Origin: Firmicutes bacterium UBA5010
GTDB lineage: Bacteria; Bacillota; Clostridia; Tissierellales; Sedimentibacteraceae
Direction of reading: 5' to 3'
Length of the DNA: 16,731 nt
Assembly: GCA_002396645.1 (NCBI GenBank)
Contig: DGYI01000035.1
Location: forward strand, 59,786-76,516
Shown here: one piece after another, positions 1 to 6,241 of the stretch
Position numbering within the stretch: position 1 is the first letter of the stretch
Layout of the letters: the number at the start of each line of letters is the position of its first letter
Position numbers and translations under genes: made by a program
Notes under the pieces: model-generated
Told to the model about the DNA's origin: nothing
The model's database searches: none
The model's input: the letters and a program-made list of their open reading frames with translations, nothing else

Positions 1-878
1 CAGCCAATGATGATAAACTAAATATTCTTGGAATTACAACAGTAACAGGAAATCAAAGTATAGAAAAGGTAACAACTAATGCATTAAAATTAGTATCATT
101 TTTAAACAGAGATATTAAGGTTGCAAAGGGAGCAGATACACCGCTTATAAGAGAAAAAAGAGTGGTTGAAAGTGTCCACGGAAAAACAGGTATGGGTAAT
201 TATGAACTGCCTGAGCCTTCAAGCAAAATAGTGAGTGAAAATGCCGTGGAGTTTTTAAAAAACATCTTGCTTTCCTCCAATGAGAGAATAACACTGGTTC
301 CTATAGGTCCTCTTACAAATATTGCACTTCTTTTTAAAATATATCCTGAAGTAAAGGAAAAAATAGATGAAATCGTGATTATGGGAGGAGCAATAAGCGG
401 AGGAAATGTAACACCGACTGCCGAATTCAATATATGGGCAGATCCTGAGGCTGCAAAGATAGTTTTTGCGTCCGGAGTCAGAATTGTTATGAATGGATTA
501 GATGTTACACATAGTGCCGGTCTTTACAGAGATGATGTAAATGAACTTCTTAAAAGCAAAGGCAAAGTTTCAAATATGTGCGGAGAAATTTTAAGCTTTT
601 ATTTTAACGGCGATCATGTAAAGAACGGAACTTTTACGCCTATTCATGATGCTTGTGCGATAATGTATTTATTACATCCTGAATTATATTCATATAGATA
701 TATGCCTGTAGATGTCGATTGTTCATTTTCACTCAATAGAGGAATGACTGTAGGTGATAACAGAGAATGGATAAAATATAACGAGTCAAACACTAAAGTT
801 TTAATGGATATAGATACGGTAAAATTCAGGGAACTATTACTGGAAGCTATATATAAATTAGATGAAGAATCAGCGTAA
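1..878 (+). CDS. Nucleoside hydrolase (inosine/uridine-preferring family), N-terminus outside window
   Basis: This enzyme family cleaves the N-glycosidic bond of ribonucleosides to give a free base and ribose in the cytoplasm. The reading frame is open from base 3, so 291 residues are visible. About 25 N-terminal residues, including the DxDxxxDD metal-binding loop, lie before the window. The visible sequence starts with the family stretch LGITTVTGNQ, followed by KGADTPLIR, VHGKTGMG, VPIGPLTNIAL, IVIMGGA, EFNIWADPEAA, MNGLDVTHSA and the IHDACAI segment that carries the catalytic His and a metal-binding Asp. Visible plus missing length fits the usual 310-320 residues. The GTG at 162 is internal and is not the start. 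The gene sits 30 bp upstream of ribokinase, which fits a nucleoside-to-ribose-5-phosphate operon. Family assignment is firm. Base preference (purine or pyrimidine) cannot be read from the sequence. Confidence 0.93.
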   Translation, partial: ANDDKLNILGITTVTGNQSIEKVTTNALKLVSFLNRDIKVAKGADTPLIREKRVVESVHGKTGMGNYELPEPSSKIVSENAVEFLKNILLSSNERITLVPIGPLTNIALLFKIYPEVKEKIDEIVIMGGAISGGNVTPTAEFNIWADPEAAKIVFASGVRIVMNGLDVTHSAGLYRDDVNELLKSKGKVSNMCGEILSFYFNGDHVKNGTFTPIHDACAIMYLLHPELYSYRYMPVDVDCSFSLNRGMTVGDNREWIKYNESNTKVLMDIDTVKFRELLLEAIYKLDEESA

Positions 879-908
879 AATAAATTTTACTCCGGAGGTT
901 AAAATAAG

Positions 909-1784
909 ATGAATAAAATAGTTGTTGTAGGAAGTATAAATGTAGACTTAGTTTTTACATCGGATATAAGACCTAAGGCAGGTGAGACTGTACTCGGCAA
1001 TGACTTTAGAATTGTTGCCGGGGGCAAAGGTGCCAATCAGGCAGTTGCAGCGAGCAAGCTTGGTGCTGATGTAATTGTGATAGGCTGTGTCGGAGATGAT
1101 GCAAACGGCGAATATTCTTTAAATAATTTTAGAGAGTTTAATGTCAACACATCTTGTATCACCAAAATAAATGATATACCTACAGGAGTAGCCAATATAA
1201 CAGTAGCAGAAAACGACAACAGCATAATAGTTATTTCGGGAGCTAACTATAAGATGGACAGAGTTTTAATTGACAGGTATAAAAAAGAGATATTAAAAGC
1301 TGATATAGTTGTATTGCAGTTAGAAATACCGATTGACACGGTAGAATATACATTAGACTTATGTTATAAAAATAATATAAAAACTATTCTTAACCCTGCA
1401 CCTGCAGTAAGACTTGATAAAAATCTCATAGAAAAGGCATCATACTTAACTCCAAACGAGCATGAGTGCAGAATAATTTTTAATGAAGATAAAGATACAG
1501 ATATAAAGAGTATATTAAGAAAATACCCTAATAAGCTCATGATAACAATGGGTGAAAAGGGAGTTATGTATTTTGACGGAAATGATGTAGTTATAGTTCC
1601 CGCATATTCGGTAGAAGCAGTTGATACAACAGGAGCTGGAGATACATTCAACGGAGCATTTGCCAGAGCAATAGTCAATAATTATGACTTAAAAAATGCT
1701 ATTGATTTTGCAAATAAAGCAGCATCAAAATCAGTTACAAAGCTTGGAGCACAAGCAGGTATGCCAAGACTTGAGGATTTATAA
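909..1784 (+). CDS. rbsK: Ribokinase (PfkB carbohydrate kinase family)
   Basis: Ribokinase phosphorylates D-ribose with ATP to give ribose 5-phosphate in the cytoplasm. The 291-residue product has the full PfkB layout: GSINVDLV at the N-terminus, the sugar-binding GGKGANQAVAASKLGA near residues 38-53, NPAPA and TPNEHE in the middle, and the C-terminal signature DTTGAGDTFNGAF. In that signature, Asp245 of GAGD is the catalytic base. Length is normal (about 290-310). The ATG at 909 follows a good CCGGAGG site eight to nine bases upstream. The gene lies 30 bp after the nucleoside hydrolase with no terminator between them, so the two are probably co-transcribed and the ribose comes from nucleosides rather than a transporter. 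Other PfkB sugar kinases look similar, but the two-gene context and the motif set favour ribokinase. Confidence 0.92.
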   Translation: MNKIVVVGSINVDLVFTSDIRPKAGETVLGNDFRIVAGGKGANQAVAASKLGADVIVIGCVGDDANGEYSLNNFREFNVNTSCITKINDIPTGVANITVAENDNSIIVISGANYKMDRVLIDRYKKEILKADIVVLQLEIPIDTVEYTLDLCYKNNIKTILNPAPAVRLDKNLIEKASYLTPNEHECRIIFNEDKDTDIKSILRKYPNKLMITMGEKGVMYFDGNDVVIVPAYSVEAVDTTGAGDTFNGAFARAIVNNYDLKNAIDFANKAASKSVTKLGAQAGMPRLEDL

Positions 1785-1789
1785 TTTTT

Positions 1790-1836
1790 TCACCCTTTTG
1801 TATTAAACTCATATATTGAATACTAAAAAGGGGTGA
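1790..1836 (+). promoter_or_regulatory. Hairpin that could hide the ribosome binding site of the DUF4397 gene
   Basis: Bases 1790-1804 (TCACCCTTTTGTATT) can pair with 1819-1836, using AATAC, then AAAA, then GGGTGA. The stem has about 15 pairs with a small TA bulge and one extra G, and a 14-base loop at 1805-1818. The 3' arm contains the AAGGGGTGA ribosome binding site of the gene starting at 1841. A read-through transcript from rbsK would carry both arms. An RNA starting near 1822 would lack the 5' arm and leave the site free. The pairing is seen directly; the regulatory effect is inferred. Confidence 0.5.
1792..1818 (+). promoter_or_regulatory. Candidate sigma-K-like (mother-cell sporulation) promoter
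   Basis: The sequence has AC at 1792-1793, a 16-base gap, then CATATATTG at 1810-1818. The known sigma-K pattern is AC, about 16 bases, then CATAnnnTA, so only the last base differs. A start near 1822 would give a leader of about 20 nt, short as in many sporulation genes. No good sigma-A pair is visible in the 56-bp gap. AT-rich DNA yields such matches by chance, so this is a suggestion only. Confidence 0.3.
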
Positions 1837-1840
1837 GTAC

Positions 1841-2521
1841 GTGATAGATTTTAATTTTTTATCGAGTGCCAACGAAGAAAGAATATACGATTATTTGAAT
1901 AATCTTGCAAATTATCAGGGATGTTTTTGCGCAAAGTCGTACCTAAGGTTTATAAACGCAGGAACTGTACCTTCAGCGGATATTTATATAAATGGCGATA
2001 TAGCTGTCAGCGGCTTAGAAGCCGGACAGATGACAGATTATATAGCAGGTTATCCCAGAGATTATAATATAACAGTATATGCAGAAGGTAAAACTGATGA
2101 ACCATTATTGGATAAAATTATAAGTATTAATAAAAATTCTTCTTACACAGCTGCTATTGCCGGTGAGAGGCTGGATTTATATCTACTAAAGGAAAATAAA
2201 CAGGAGATTCCGCCTTTTAGGGAAGCAGTAGTGACATATACAAATTTTGCGCCTATTGAGGGAGCAGTGGACATATATATATCTGATGGAACAATACTAT
2301 ACAAGGATTTAAGCTTTGGCGAATCAATGCCCAGTATTTTAATTTTTCCGACAGATGAAAGGTTTTTTATAACATATACCGGTGAAGAAGATATCATAGC
2401 ATCAACACCGACAATTCAACTGCAAAGGGCTACTTACTATTCACTGTTTTCAGTACTTGAGGGTAATGAGATTAAACTTAACATTGACTTAAACGGCTTG
2501 AATTACTTGGCATTATGTTAA
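1841..2521 (+). CDS. Cytoplasmic-type protein with two DUF4397 modules
   Basis: The function is not known. The 226-residue product has two DUF4397-like modules. The first spans about residues 33-110, with RFINAGTVPSADIYINGD and TDYIAGYPRDYNITVYAEG. The second spans about 127-205, with VTYTNFAPIEGAVDIYISDG. Both are beta-rich and of the type found in Clostridia and Bacillus proteins. The N-terminal stretch RIYDYLNNLANYQGCFCAK has two close cysteines. There is no signal peptide, anchor or membrane segment, although many DUF4397 proteins are exported. The start is GTG at 1841, placed five bases after AAGGGGTGA; no ATG fits. The gene is separated from rbsK by 56 bp with its own promoter candidate and a hairpin over its binding site. 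Its TAA stop (2519-2521) lies inside the left end of inverted repeat copy A, so the repeat may have replaced the native 3' end. A role in the spore is possible but rests only on the weak promoter match. Confidence 0.8.
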   Translation: MIDFNFLSSANEERIYDYLNNLANYQGCFCAKSYLRFINAGTVPSADIYINGDIAVSGLEAGQMTDYIAGYPRDYNITVYAEGKTDEPLLDKIISINKNSSYTAAIAGERLDLYLLKENKQEIPPFREAVVTYTNFAPIEGAVDIYISDGTILYKDLSFGESMPSILIFPTDERFFITYTGEEDIIASTPTIQLQRATYYSLFSVLEGNEIKLNIDLNGLNYLALC

Positions 2522-2630
2522 TTAAATAGGAATTTATCTTAGCTTTTTTAATAGCCAAAGTGTGGTAAGTGAAAGCTTAGTAGAATTTATTGCTTTAGCA
2601 AGCTTTTATTATGAATTTAATGGTGGCAAA

Positions 2631-2742
2631 CAATATAAGAAATGTTTCTGATTCCGTTCACGAGATTTAGCTTGATTTAATTAAGGAGGCTAAACCTCGT
2701 TCAAGTCCCAGAGCGTACCGCTCTTGTACTTTTCTTATATTG
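2631..2742 (+). other. Stem 1 and conserved core of copy A
   Basis: CAATATAAGAAA (2631-2642) is perfectly complementary to 2731-2742, a 12-bp closing stem. Inside it, the 63-nt core (2645-2707) matches the minus-strand core of copy B (3051-3113) at 57 of 63 positions without gaps. The core has its own helix: ACGAGATTTAGCTT (2660-2673) pairs with AGGCTAAACCTCGT (2687-2700) with one mismatch. Just 3' of the core, GAGCGTACCGCTC (2711-2723) forms a further small hairpin that copy B lacks. Confidence 0.65.
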
Positions 2743-2760
2743 TTCGCCTTTCATAGCATC

Positions 2761-2801
2761 GAAAGACAGAGAAAAATGGAAAAGATTTTTCTCTGTCTTT
2801 C
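2761..2801 (+). other. Hairpin 2 of copy A (17-bp perfect stem, 7-nt loop)
   Basis: Bases 2761-2777 pair perfectly with 2785-2801, and the loop is GGAAAAG. The equivalent hairpin of copy B (2972-3012) has the same stem and loop lengths. The basal half of its stem is entirely different, while the apical GAAAAAT/ATTTTT part is kept. The stem is followed by TTTGG only, so it is not a good intrinsic terminator on the + strand. Confidence 0.7.
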
Positions 2802-2971
2802 TTTGGTATTGGCATAGCTATCTACTAAACTTTCACGCATAGTTTATTGGAATATTTGCAATAAATTTGTTATTACAAAAAGCTGGCTAACTTATTTATC
2901 GAAGCAATAGTATATCAATCACTAAGATTGGGACTACAAGCTAAGTAATTAAAAATCTGCCAAAAACAAAA

Positions 2972-3012
2972 GATATCCAAGGGAAAATCTTCTTTATTTT
3001 TCCTTGGATATC
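2972..3012 (-). other. Hairpin 2 of copy B (17-bp stem, 7-nt loop)
   Basis: Bases 2972-2988 pair with 2996-3012 through 17 positions with one G-T wobble, and the loop is 2989-2995. On the minus strand the loop is AAAGAAG, purine-rich like the GGAAAAG loop of copy A. The basal GATATCCAAGG arm has no similarity to the GAAAGACAGAG arm of A, yet pairing is kept. Confidence 0.7.
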
Positions 3013-3024
3013 GTCGCTAAGAAA

Positions 3025-3132
3025 GCGAGAAATATAATAAAGTTTTATGTGACTTGAGCGGGGTTTAGCTTCCATAATCAAATCAAGCTAAATCTCGCGA
3101 ACGGAATCAGAAAACTTTATTATATTTCTTGC
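3025..3132 (-). other. Stem 1 and conserved core of copy B
   Basis: Bases 3029-3046 are perfectly complementary to 3111-3128. The pairing extends to 3025-3046 with 3111-3132 with a single wobble. The enclosed core (3051-3113 read on minus) differs from that of A at six positions. One pair of changes is compensatory: A-T in copy A (2660 with 2700) becomes G-C in copy B. Another turns a G-T wobble into an A-T pair. Confidence 0.65.
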
Positions 3133-3301
3133 TAACCCTAGATTCTCAATAAAGTATATCGAAGAAATATCCCTTACCAATCTTACTAAGCTTTACGCAA
3201 GCAGATTCAATTTCTGCAATAAATTCCTAGTTACTTAACAAACATTATAATAATATATCCTTATCTATTTTAAAGCACTGAGATGTTTGTATAAAAAACT
3301 C

Positions 3302-3330
3302 TTGTAAAACACGAATAATTAATTTATAAT
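3302..3330 (+). promoter_or_regulatory. Sigma-A-type promoter of purR
   Basis: TTGTAA (3302-3307) and a perfect TATAAT (3325-3330) are separated by 17 bases. Transcription would start near 3337, some 25 bases before the preferred GTG start of purR. The promoter lies just outside repeat copy B, so purR has its own start site. Confidence 0.7.
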
Positions 3331-3351
3331 AAATTAAAAACATTCGCTAAG
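3307..3351 (+). promoter_or_regulatory. Candidate PurBox pair (PurR operator) over the purR promoter
   Basis: Two inverted sites around CGAA cores flank the -10: AAACACGAATAAT (3307-3319), and on the minus strand CTTAGCGAATGTT (3351-3339). Against the published Bacillus/Lactococcus consensus AWWWCCGAACWWT they match 10 and 9 of 13 positions. The gap between them is 19 bases, where 16-17 is usual. Autoregulation of purR is known in B. subtilis. The match is imperfect, so this is a candidate. Confidence 0.33.
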
Positions 3352-3362
3352 GAGCAATGAAC

Positions 3363-4184
3363 GTGAAAAAATATAAGAGAATACAAAGAGTAGGCGCTCT
3401 TATGAAAATATTTTCTGAGAGACCAAATAAACTGTTTTCATATAATTATTTTTCTGAATTATTTAATGCCGCTAAATCCACTATAAGTGAAGATATTGTG
3501 ATAGTAAAAGAACTTGTGGAAGAAATGTCATACGGGAAAATCGAAACTGTTACGGGAGCACTTGGGGGGGCTGTATTTAGTCCATATATCAGCAAAGAAG
3601 AAACTGAATCCATATTGGACAGCCTGTGCAAAGCTTTTTCGGAAAAAAACAGAATTATACCCGGCGGATTTATCTATATGACTGATTTGTTTAACAATCC
3701 AAGCATTGTAAACAATATAGCTAAAATAATTTCATCTAAATTCAGAGATACCGAAATCGACTGTATAGTTACGGTTGAAACAAAAGGTATACCTTTGGCT
3801 ATTATGACAGCTCAGAAACTGAATGTGCCTGTTGCTGTTATAAGACGAAACAATAAAGTTACAGAAGGTGCAACCGTTAGTATAAATTATGTTTCCGGAT
3901 CATCCAACACAATACAGACTATGTCCCTTTCAAGAAGATCACTAAATGAAAATTCAAAAGTTTTAATTGTTGATGATTTTATGAAGGGCGGAGGAACTGC
4001 AAAAGGCATGTACGATATGATGAATGAATTTAATGCTAAGGTTGTAGGAACTGCAGTAGTCATTGAAACAAAAGAACCTGAAAAAAAATTAGTTGATGAT
4101 TATTTTTCTTTATTGCTGCTCGAGGGAATGAATGAGAGAGAAGGAATTATAAACATTACTCCTAATCCCAAATTGTTACAATAA
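3363..4184 (+). CDS. purR: Purine operon repressor PurR
   Basis: PurR is a DNA-binding regulator of purine synthesis and salvage genes whose binding is relieved by PRPP. It has an N-terminal winged helix (about residues 1-72) with the segment FNAAKSTISEDIVIVKE, joined to a phosphoribosyltransferase-like domain. That domain carries GGFIYMTDLF, VETKGIPLA, NNKVTEGATVSINYVSGSSN and the PRPP loop VLIVDDFMKGGGT. These align closely with B. subtilis PurR over the full length. I prefer the GTG at 3363 (273 residues, MKKYKRIQRV). The AAGGAG at 3349-3354 sits eight bases from it but only two from the ATG at 3357, and B. subtilis PurR also begins near this point. It has its own promoter, with possible PurR sites across it, and is followed by spoVG. 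The yabJ (ridA) gene found between purR and spoVG in B. subtilis is absent. Confidence 0.95.
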   Translation: MKKYKRIQRVGALMKIFSERPNKLFSYNYFSELFNAAKSTISEDIVIVKELVEEMSYGKIETVTGALGGAVFSPYISKEETESILDSLCKAFSEKNRIIPGGFIYMTDLFNNPSIVNNIAKIISSKFRDTEIDCIVTVETKGIPLAIMTAQKLNVPVAVIRRNNKVTEGATVSINYVSGSSNTIQTMSLSRRSLNENSKVLIVDDFMKGGGTAKGMYDMMNEFNAKVVGTAVVIETKEPEKKLVDDYFSLLLLEGMNEREGIINITPNPKLLQ

Positions 4185-4221
4185 TTTAATAAAAAAATTA
4201 GGTATTTTATGAAAATGTTTT

Positions 4222-4250
4222 TTGCATTTTTAGGGAAAGTATAGTATTAT
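4222..4250 (+). promoter_or_regulatory. Possible promoter upstream of spoVG
   Basis: TTGCAT (4222-4227), a 17-base gap and TATTAT (4245-4250) form a moderate sigma-A match, with a start near 4257. In B. subtilis spoVG uses sigma-H, but no AGGAWWT plus GAAT pair is seen here. The -35 is poor and the region is AT-rich, so confidence is limited. Confidence 0.4.
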
Positions 4251-4295
4251 AGTATATATTAGACATAATTTATAGGGGGGAAGGTGGTGAGAGAC

Positions 4296-4565
4296 ATGCA
4301 AATAACAGATGTTAGAGTTAGAAAGATTAATTCTGAGGGTAAGATGAAGGCAATCGTTTCCGTAACTTTTGACGATTGTTTCGTAGTACACGATATTAAG
4401 ATTATTGAAGGTGAGAATGGTCCTTTTATCGCTATGCCTAGCAGAAAAATGCCGGATGGCGAATTTAAAGACATTGCACATCCAATCAATTCTGATACCA
4501 GAACATTATTATCAGAATCGGTATTTAGAGCTTATGAAGAAAAAAGAACTGAAGACGAGGAATAA
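4296..4565 (+). CDS. spoVG: Septation/sporulation regulator SpoVG
   Basis: SpoVG is a small nucleic-acid-binding regulator that affects asymmetric septation, and in other Firmicutes capsule and stress genes. The 89-residue product matches the family along its whole length: MQITDVRVRKINSEGKMKAIVSVTFDDCFVVHDIKII, then FIAMPSRKMPDGEFKDIAHPIN. The DGEFKDIAHPIN segment is its hallmark. The start is the ATG at 4296, five bases after the strong AAGGTGGTGA site (4281-4290). The in-frame GTG at 4284 overlaps that site and is not used. An acidic tail (EEKRTEDEE) replaces the longer C-terminal region of the B. subtilis protein. The gene stands alone between a possible promoter and a strong terminator, so it is probably transcribed by itself or together with purR. 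Confidence 0.96.
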   Translation: MQITDVRVRKINSEGKMKAIVSVTFDDCFVVHDIKIIEGENGPFIAMPSRKMPDGEFKDIAHPINSDTRTLLSESVFRAYEEKRTEDEE

Positions 4566-4586
4566 TTAATTATTACTGTGTCAACC

Positions 4587-4614
4587 AAGAGAGTCTCTCA
4601 GACTCTCTTTTTTT
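4587..4614 (+). terminator. Intrinsic terminator after spoVG
   Basis: AAGAGAGTC (4587-4595) and GACTCTCTT (4601-4609) form a perfect 9-bp stem with loop TCTCA, running into a T-tract at 4608-4614. It starts 22 bp after the spoVG stop codon. This is the clearest terminator in the window. Confidence 0.9.
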
Positions 4615-4719
4615 GTACAAGTCTATAGATAGTATCGTTAATCAGATTTTTCATATAAGATATTTTGTGTTTTGTAAGTTTTATTTAAAATAAATTTTAT
4701 TATATGCATACAGTGGAAA

Positions 4720-4748
4720 TTGACAAATAATATATAATGTGGTAGTAT
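4720..4748 (+). promoter_or_regulatory. Promoter of glmU
   Basis: A perfect TTGACA (4720-4725), 17 bases and TAGTAT (4743-4748) with an extended -10 TG (4740-4741) form a sigma-A promoter. The start would be near 4755, giving a leader of about 115 nt before glmU. The TATAAT at 4733-4738 is only seven bases from the -35 and cannot pair with it. No glmS-type ribozyme or riboswitch was recognised in the leader. Confidence 0.6.
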
Positions 4749-4870
4749 AAGAAAACTTGATGAAATCATTCTTTTATATGAAATATAGTTTTAAATTTTT
4801 ATATAAAAACTGAGTTTAAAAAGGATATATATTGTTGCGGTTAAAATATATTAGAAAGTAGGTCTTACTT

Positions 4871-6241
4871 ATGTATATGTCTATAATTTTAGCAGCAGGA
4901 GAAGGTACGAGGATGAAATCATCCTTGTCTAAAGTCCTGCATAAAATTTGCGGAAAAGAGATGGTAAAATATGTAATAGATGCTGCAAAAAAAGCAGATA
5001 TTACTAAAAATATTATAGTTTTAGGTCATAGCAAAGAACAAGCCATTGCTGAGCTTAGCAACGCAGATGTAAATTTTGTGGAGCAGCCTATAGGAAGTGA
5101 GTATCCCTATGGTACGGGCTATGCCGTTATGTGTGCAAAGGAATTTATAAATGATGAAGATACTGTGGTGCTTTTATGCGGTGACGGTCCTTTAATTAAA
5201 GACTCTACTCTAAGGGACTTTTTGAAATATAATGAAGACGGAAATTATGCAGCATCTGTGCTGACTTGTATAGTTGACAATCCTTACGGACTTGGGAGAA
5301 TTATAAGAAATTCTGAAAATACAGTAAATAAGATTGTAGAGCAAAAAGACGCAAATTCAGATGAATTACAAATAAAAGAAATAAATACAGGCATATTTTG
5401 CTTTAACGGAAAGTTTCTAAAAGAAGCATTGTCAAAGCTTGATACTGACAATTCTCAAAACGAATATTATATAACCGATACTATAAAAATAATGGTTGAA
5501 AGCAAATATAAAGTAGGCGCATTTGTGCTTGAAGACGAACTGGAAATGAAGGCTGTTAATGACAGAGTGCAGCTGTCTGAAGTTACTCAGATTATGCGTC
5601 GCAGAATTAACGAAATGCATATGAAAAATGGCGTTACAATGATAGACCCCGATTCAACATATATAGATTGTGATGTAGAAATAGGAAAAGATACAATACT
5701 TTATCCCGGGACTATTTTAGAAAATAAAACTTGTATTGGTGAAAATTGTATAATTGGACCAAATACGAGAATAATAAATTCAACAGTAAAAAATAATGTC
5801 AAGGTTGAAAGCTCTAATATCATTGATTCTTTTGTAGATGATTATACATCTGTAGGTCCATTTGCTTATTTGAGACCCGGAACTAAGCTTGGAAAGAATG
5901 TTAAGATAGGTGATTTTGTTGAGGTTAAAAATTCAACCATAGATGACGGCTCTAAAGCATCACACCTTTCATATATCGGGGACGGTGAGATAGGCAAAGA
6001 TGTCAATATTGGCTGTGCAGCAATATTTGTAAACTATGACGGCAAGAAAAAGCATAAGACAATAGTTAAAGACGGCGCATTTATAGGAAGCAATTCAAAT
6101 CTGATTGCCCCTGTAACAGTTGAAGAAGACGCATATGTTGCCTGCGGTTCTACGATAACAGATGATGTTGAAAAAGAAGCGTTGGCTATAGCAAGAGCCA
6201 GACAGGTTAATAAGCCGGGCAGGGGTAAAGGAAGATTTTAA
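4871..6241 (+). CDS. glmU: Bifunctional UDP-N-acetylglucosamine pyrophosphorylase / glucosamine-1-phosphate acetyltransferase
   Basis: GlmU acetylates glucosamine-1-phosphate and then couples it to UTP to make UDP-GlcNAc for cell-wall synthesis. The 456-residue length is normal. The N-terminal uridyltransferase domain (about 1-230) has LAAGEGTRMKS, the metal-binding Asp in CGDGPL, GRIIR, VEQKDA and INTGIF. The C-terminal left-handed beta helix (about 250-450) has hexapeptide repeats and the acetyltransferase signature RPGTKLGKNVKIGDFVEVK, SKASHLSY (catalytic His), NYDG and ALAIARARQVNK. The ATG at 4871 has an AGTAGG site eight bases upstream; the ATG at 4877 would be too far. The loop usually written EQxxGTxHAV reads EQPIGSEYPYGTGYAV, several residues longer than in B. 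subtilis. It has its own promoter and is followed 17 bp later by pth. Confidence 0.97.
   Translation: MYMSIILAAGEGTRMKSSLSKVLHKICGKEMVKYVIDAAKKADITKNIIVLGHSKEQAIAELSNADVNFVEQPIGSEYPYGTGYAVMCAKEFINDEDTVVLLCGDGPLIKDSTLRDFLKYNEDGNYAASVLTCIVDNPYGLGRIIRNSENTVNKIVEQKDANSDELQIKEINTGIFCFNGKFLKEALSKLDTDNSQNEYYITDTIKIMVESKYKVGAFVLEDELEMKAVNDRVQLSEVTQIMRRRINEMHMKNGVTMIDPDSTYIDCDVEIGKDTILYPGTILENKTCIGENCIIGPNTRIINSTVKNNVKVESSNIIDSFVDDYTSVGPFAYLRPGTKLGKNVKIGDFVEVKNSTIDDGSKASHLSYIGDGEIGKDVNIGCAAIFVNYDGKKKHKTIVKDGAFIGSNSNLIAPVTVEEDAYVACGSTITDDVEKEALAIARARQVNKPGRGKGRF

Larger units (their letters stand above)
2517..2876 (+). repeat. Structured repeat copy A (about 360 bp, + orientation)
   Basis: This is a non-coding element and the first of an inverted pair with copy B. 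In order it holds an end sequence GTTAATTAAATAGGAATTTA (2517-2536), a subterminal GTGAAAGCTTAGTAG (2569-2583), a 12-bp stem (2631-2642 with 2731-2742) enclosing a 63-nt conserved core (2645-2707), and a perfect 17-bp hairpin (2761-2801). It ends with the inverted subterminal copy CTACTAAACTTTCAC (2822-2836) and an inverted end (2858-2876). The ends are thus inverted repeats of each other. There is no open reading frame. It could be a small non-autonomous mobile element, a structured RNA or a transcription barrier. The outer limits are approximate. Confidence 0.7.
2886..3239 (-). repeat. Structured repeat copy B (about 355 bp, - orientation)
   Basis: This is the inverted partner of copy A. Read on the minus strand it starts with GTTAAGTAACTAGGAATTTA (3239-3220), close to the left end of A, and continues with AAAGCTTAGTA (3195-3185). 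It then has a 22-bp stem 1 enclosing the shared core, a 17-bp hairpin 2, and an end near 2886-2900 that loosely mirrors its start. Between the stems the short spacer TCGCTTTCTTAGCGAC (3028-3013) resembles the spacer of A. The element has no coding potential. The two copies point towards each other and together fill 2517-3239. Confidence 0.68.

Noticed and set aside
2648..2662. CTGAT followed by a stem, recalling a hammerhead ribozyme core
   Set aside because: The required CUGAUGA and GAAA core motifs with three stems are not present in either copy.
2683..2689. AAGGAGG in copy A as a ribosome binding site of a small gene
   Set aside because: No start codon follows at a suitable distance, and the motif is lost in copy B.
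2690..2712. T-loop-like CGTTCAAGTCCC in the core of repeat copy A, hinting at a tRNA
   Set aside because: No acceptor, anticodon or D arm can be drawn around it, and copy B has a changed match. The segment is better explained as part of the core helix.
2517..3239. Repeat region as a CRISPR array
   Set aside because: There are only two copies, in opposite orientation, with no regular short direct repeats or spacers and no cas genes.
4230..4489. Two minus-strand open frames over spoVG
   Set aside because: They are shadows of the clearly conserved spoVG frame, with no ribosome binding site or family match.
4720..4738. TTGACA with TATAAT at 4733 as the glmU promoter
   Set aside because: The gap is only seven bases, far too short for sigma-A. 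The extended -10 at 4743-4748 was used instead.
4750..4870. A glmS-type ribozyme or riboswitch in the glmU leader
   Set aside because: The leader is AT-rich with no recognisable conserved core, and glmU genes do not normally carry this ribozyme.
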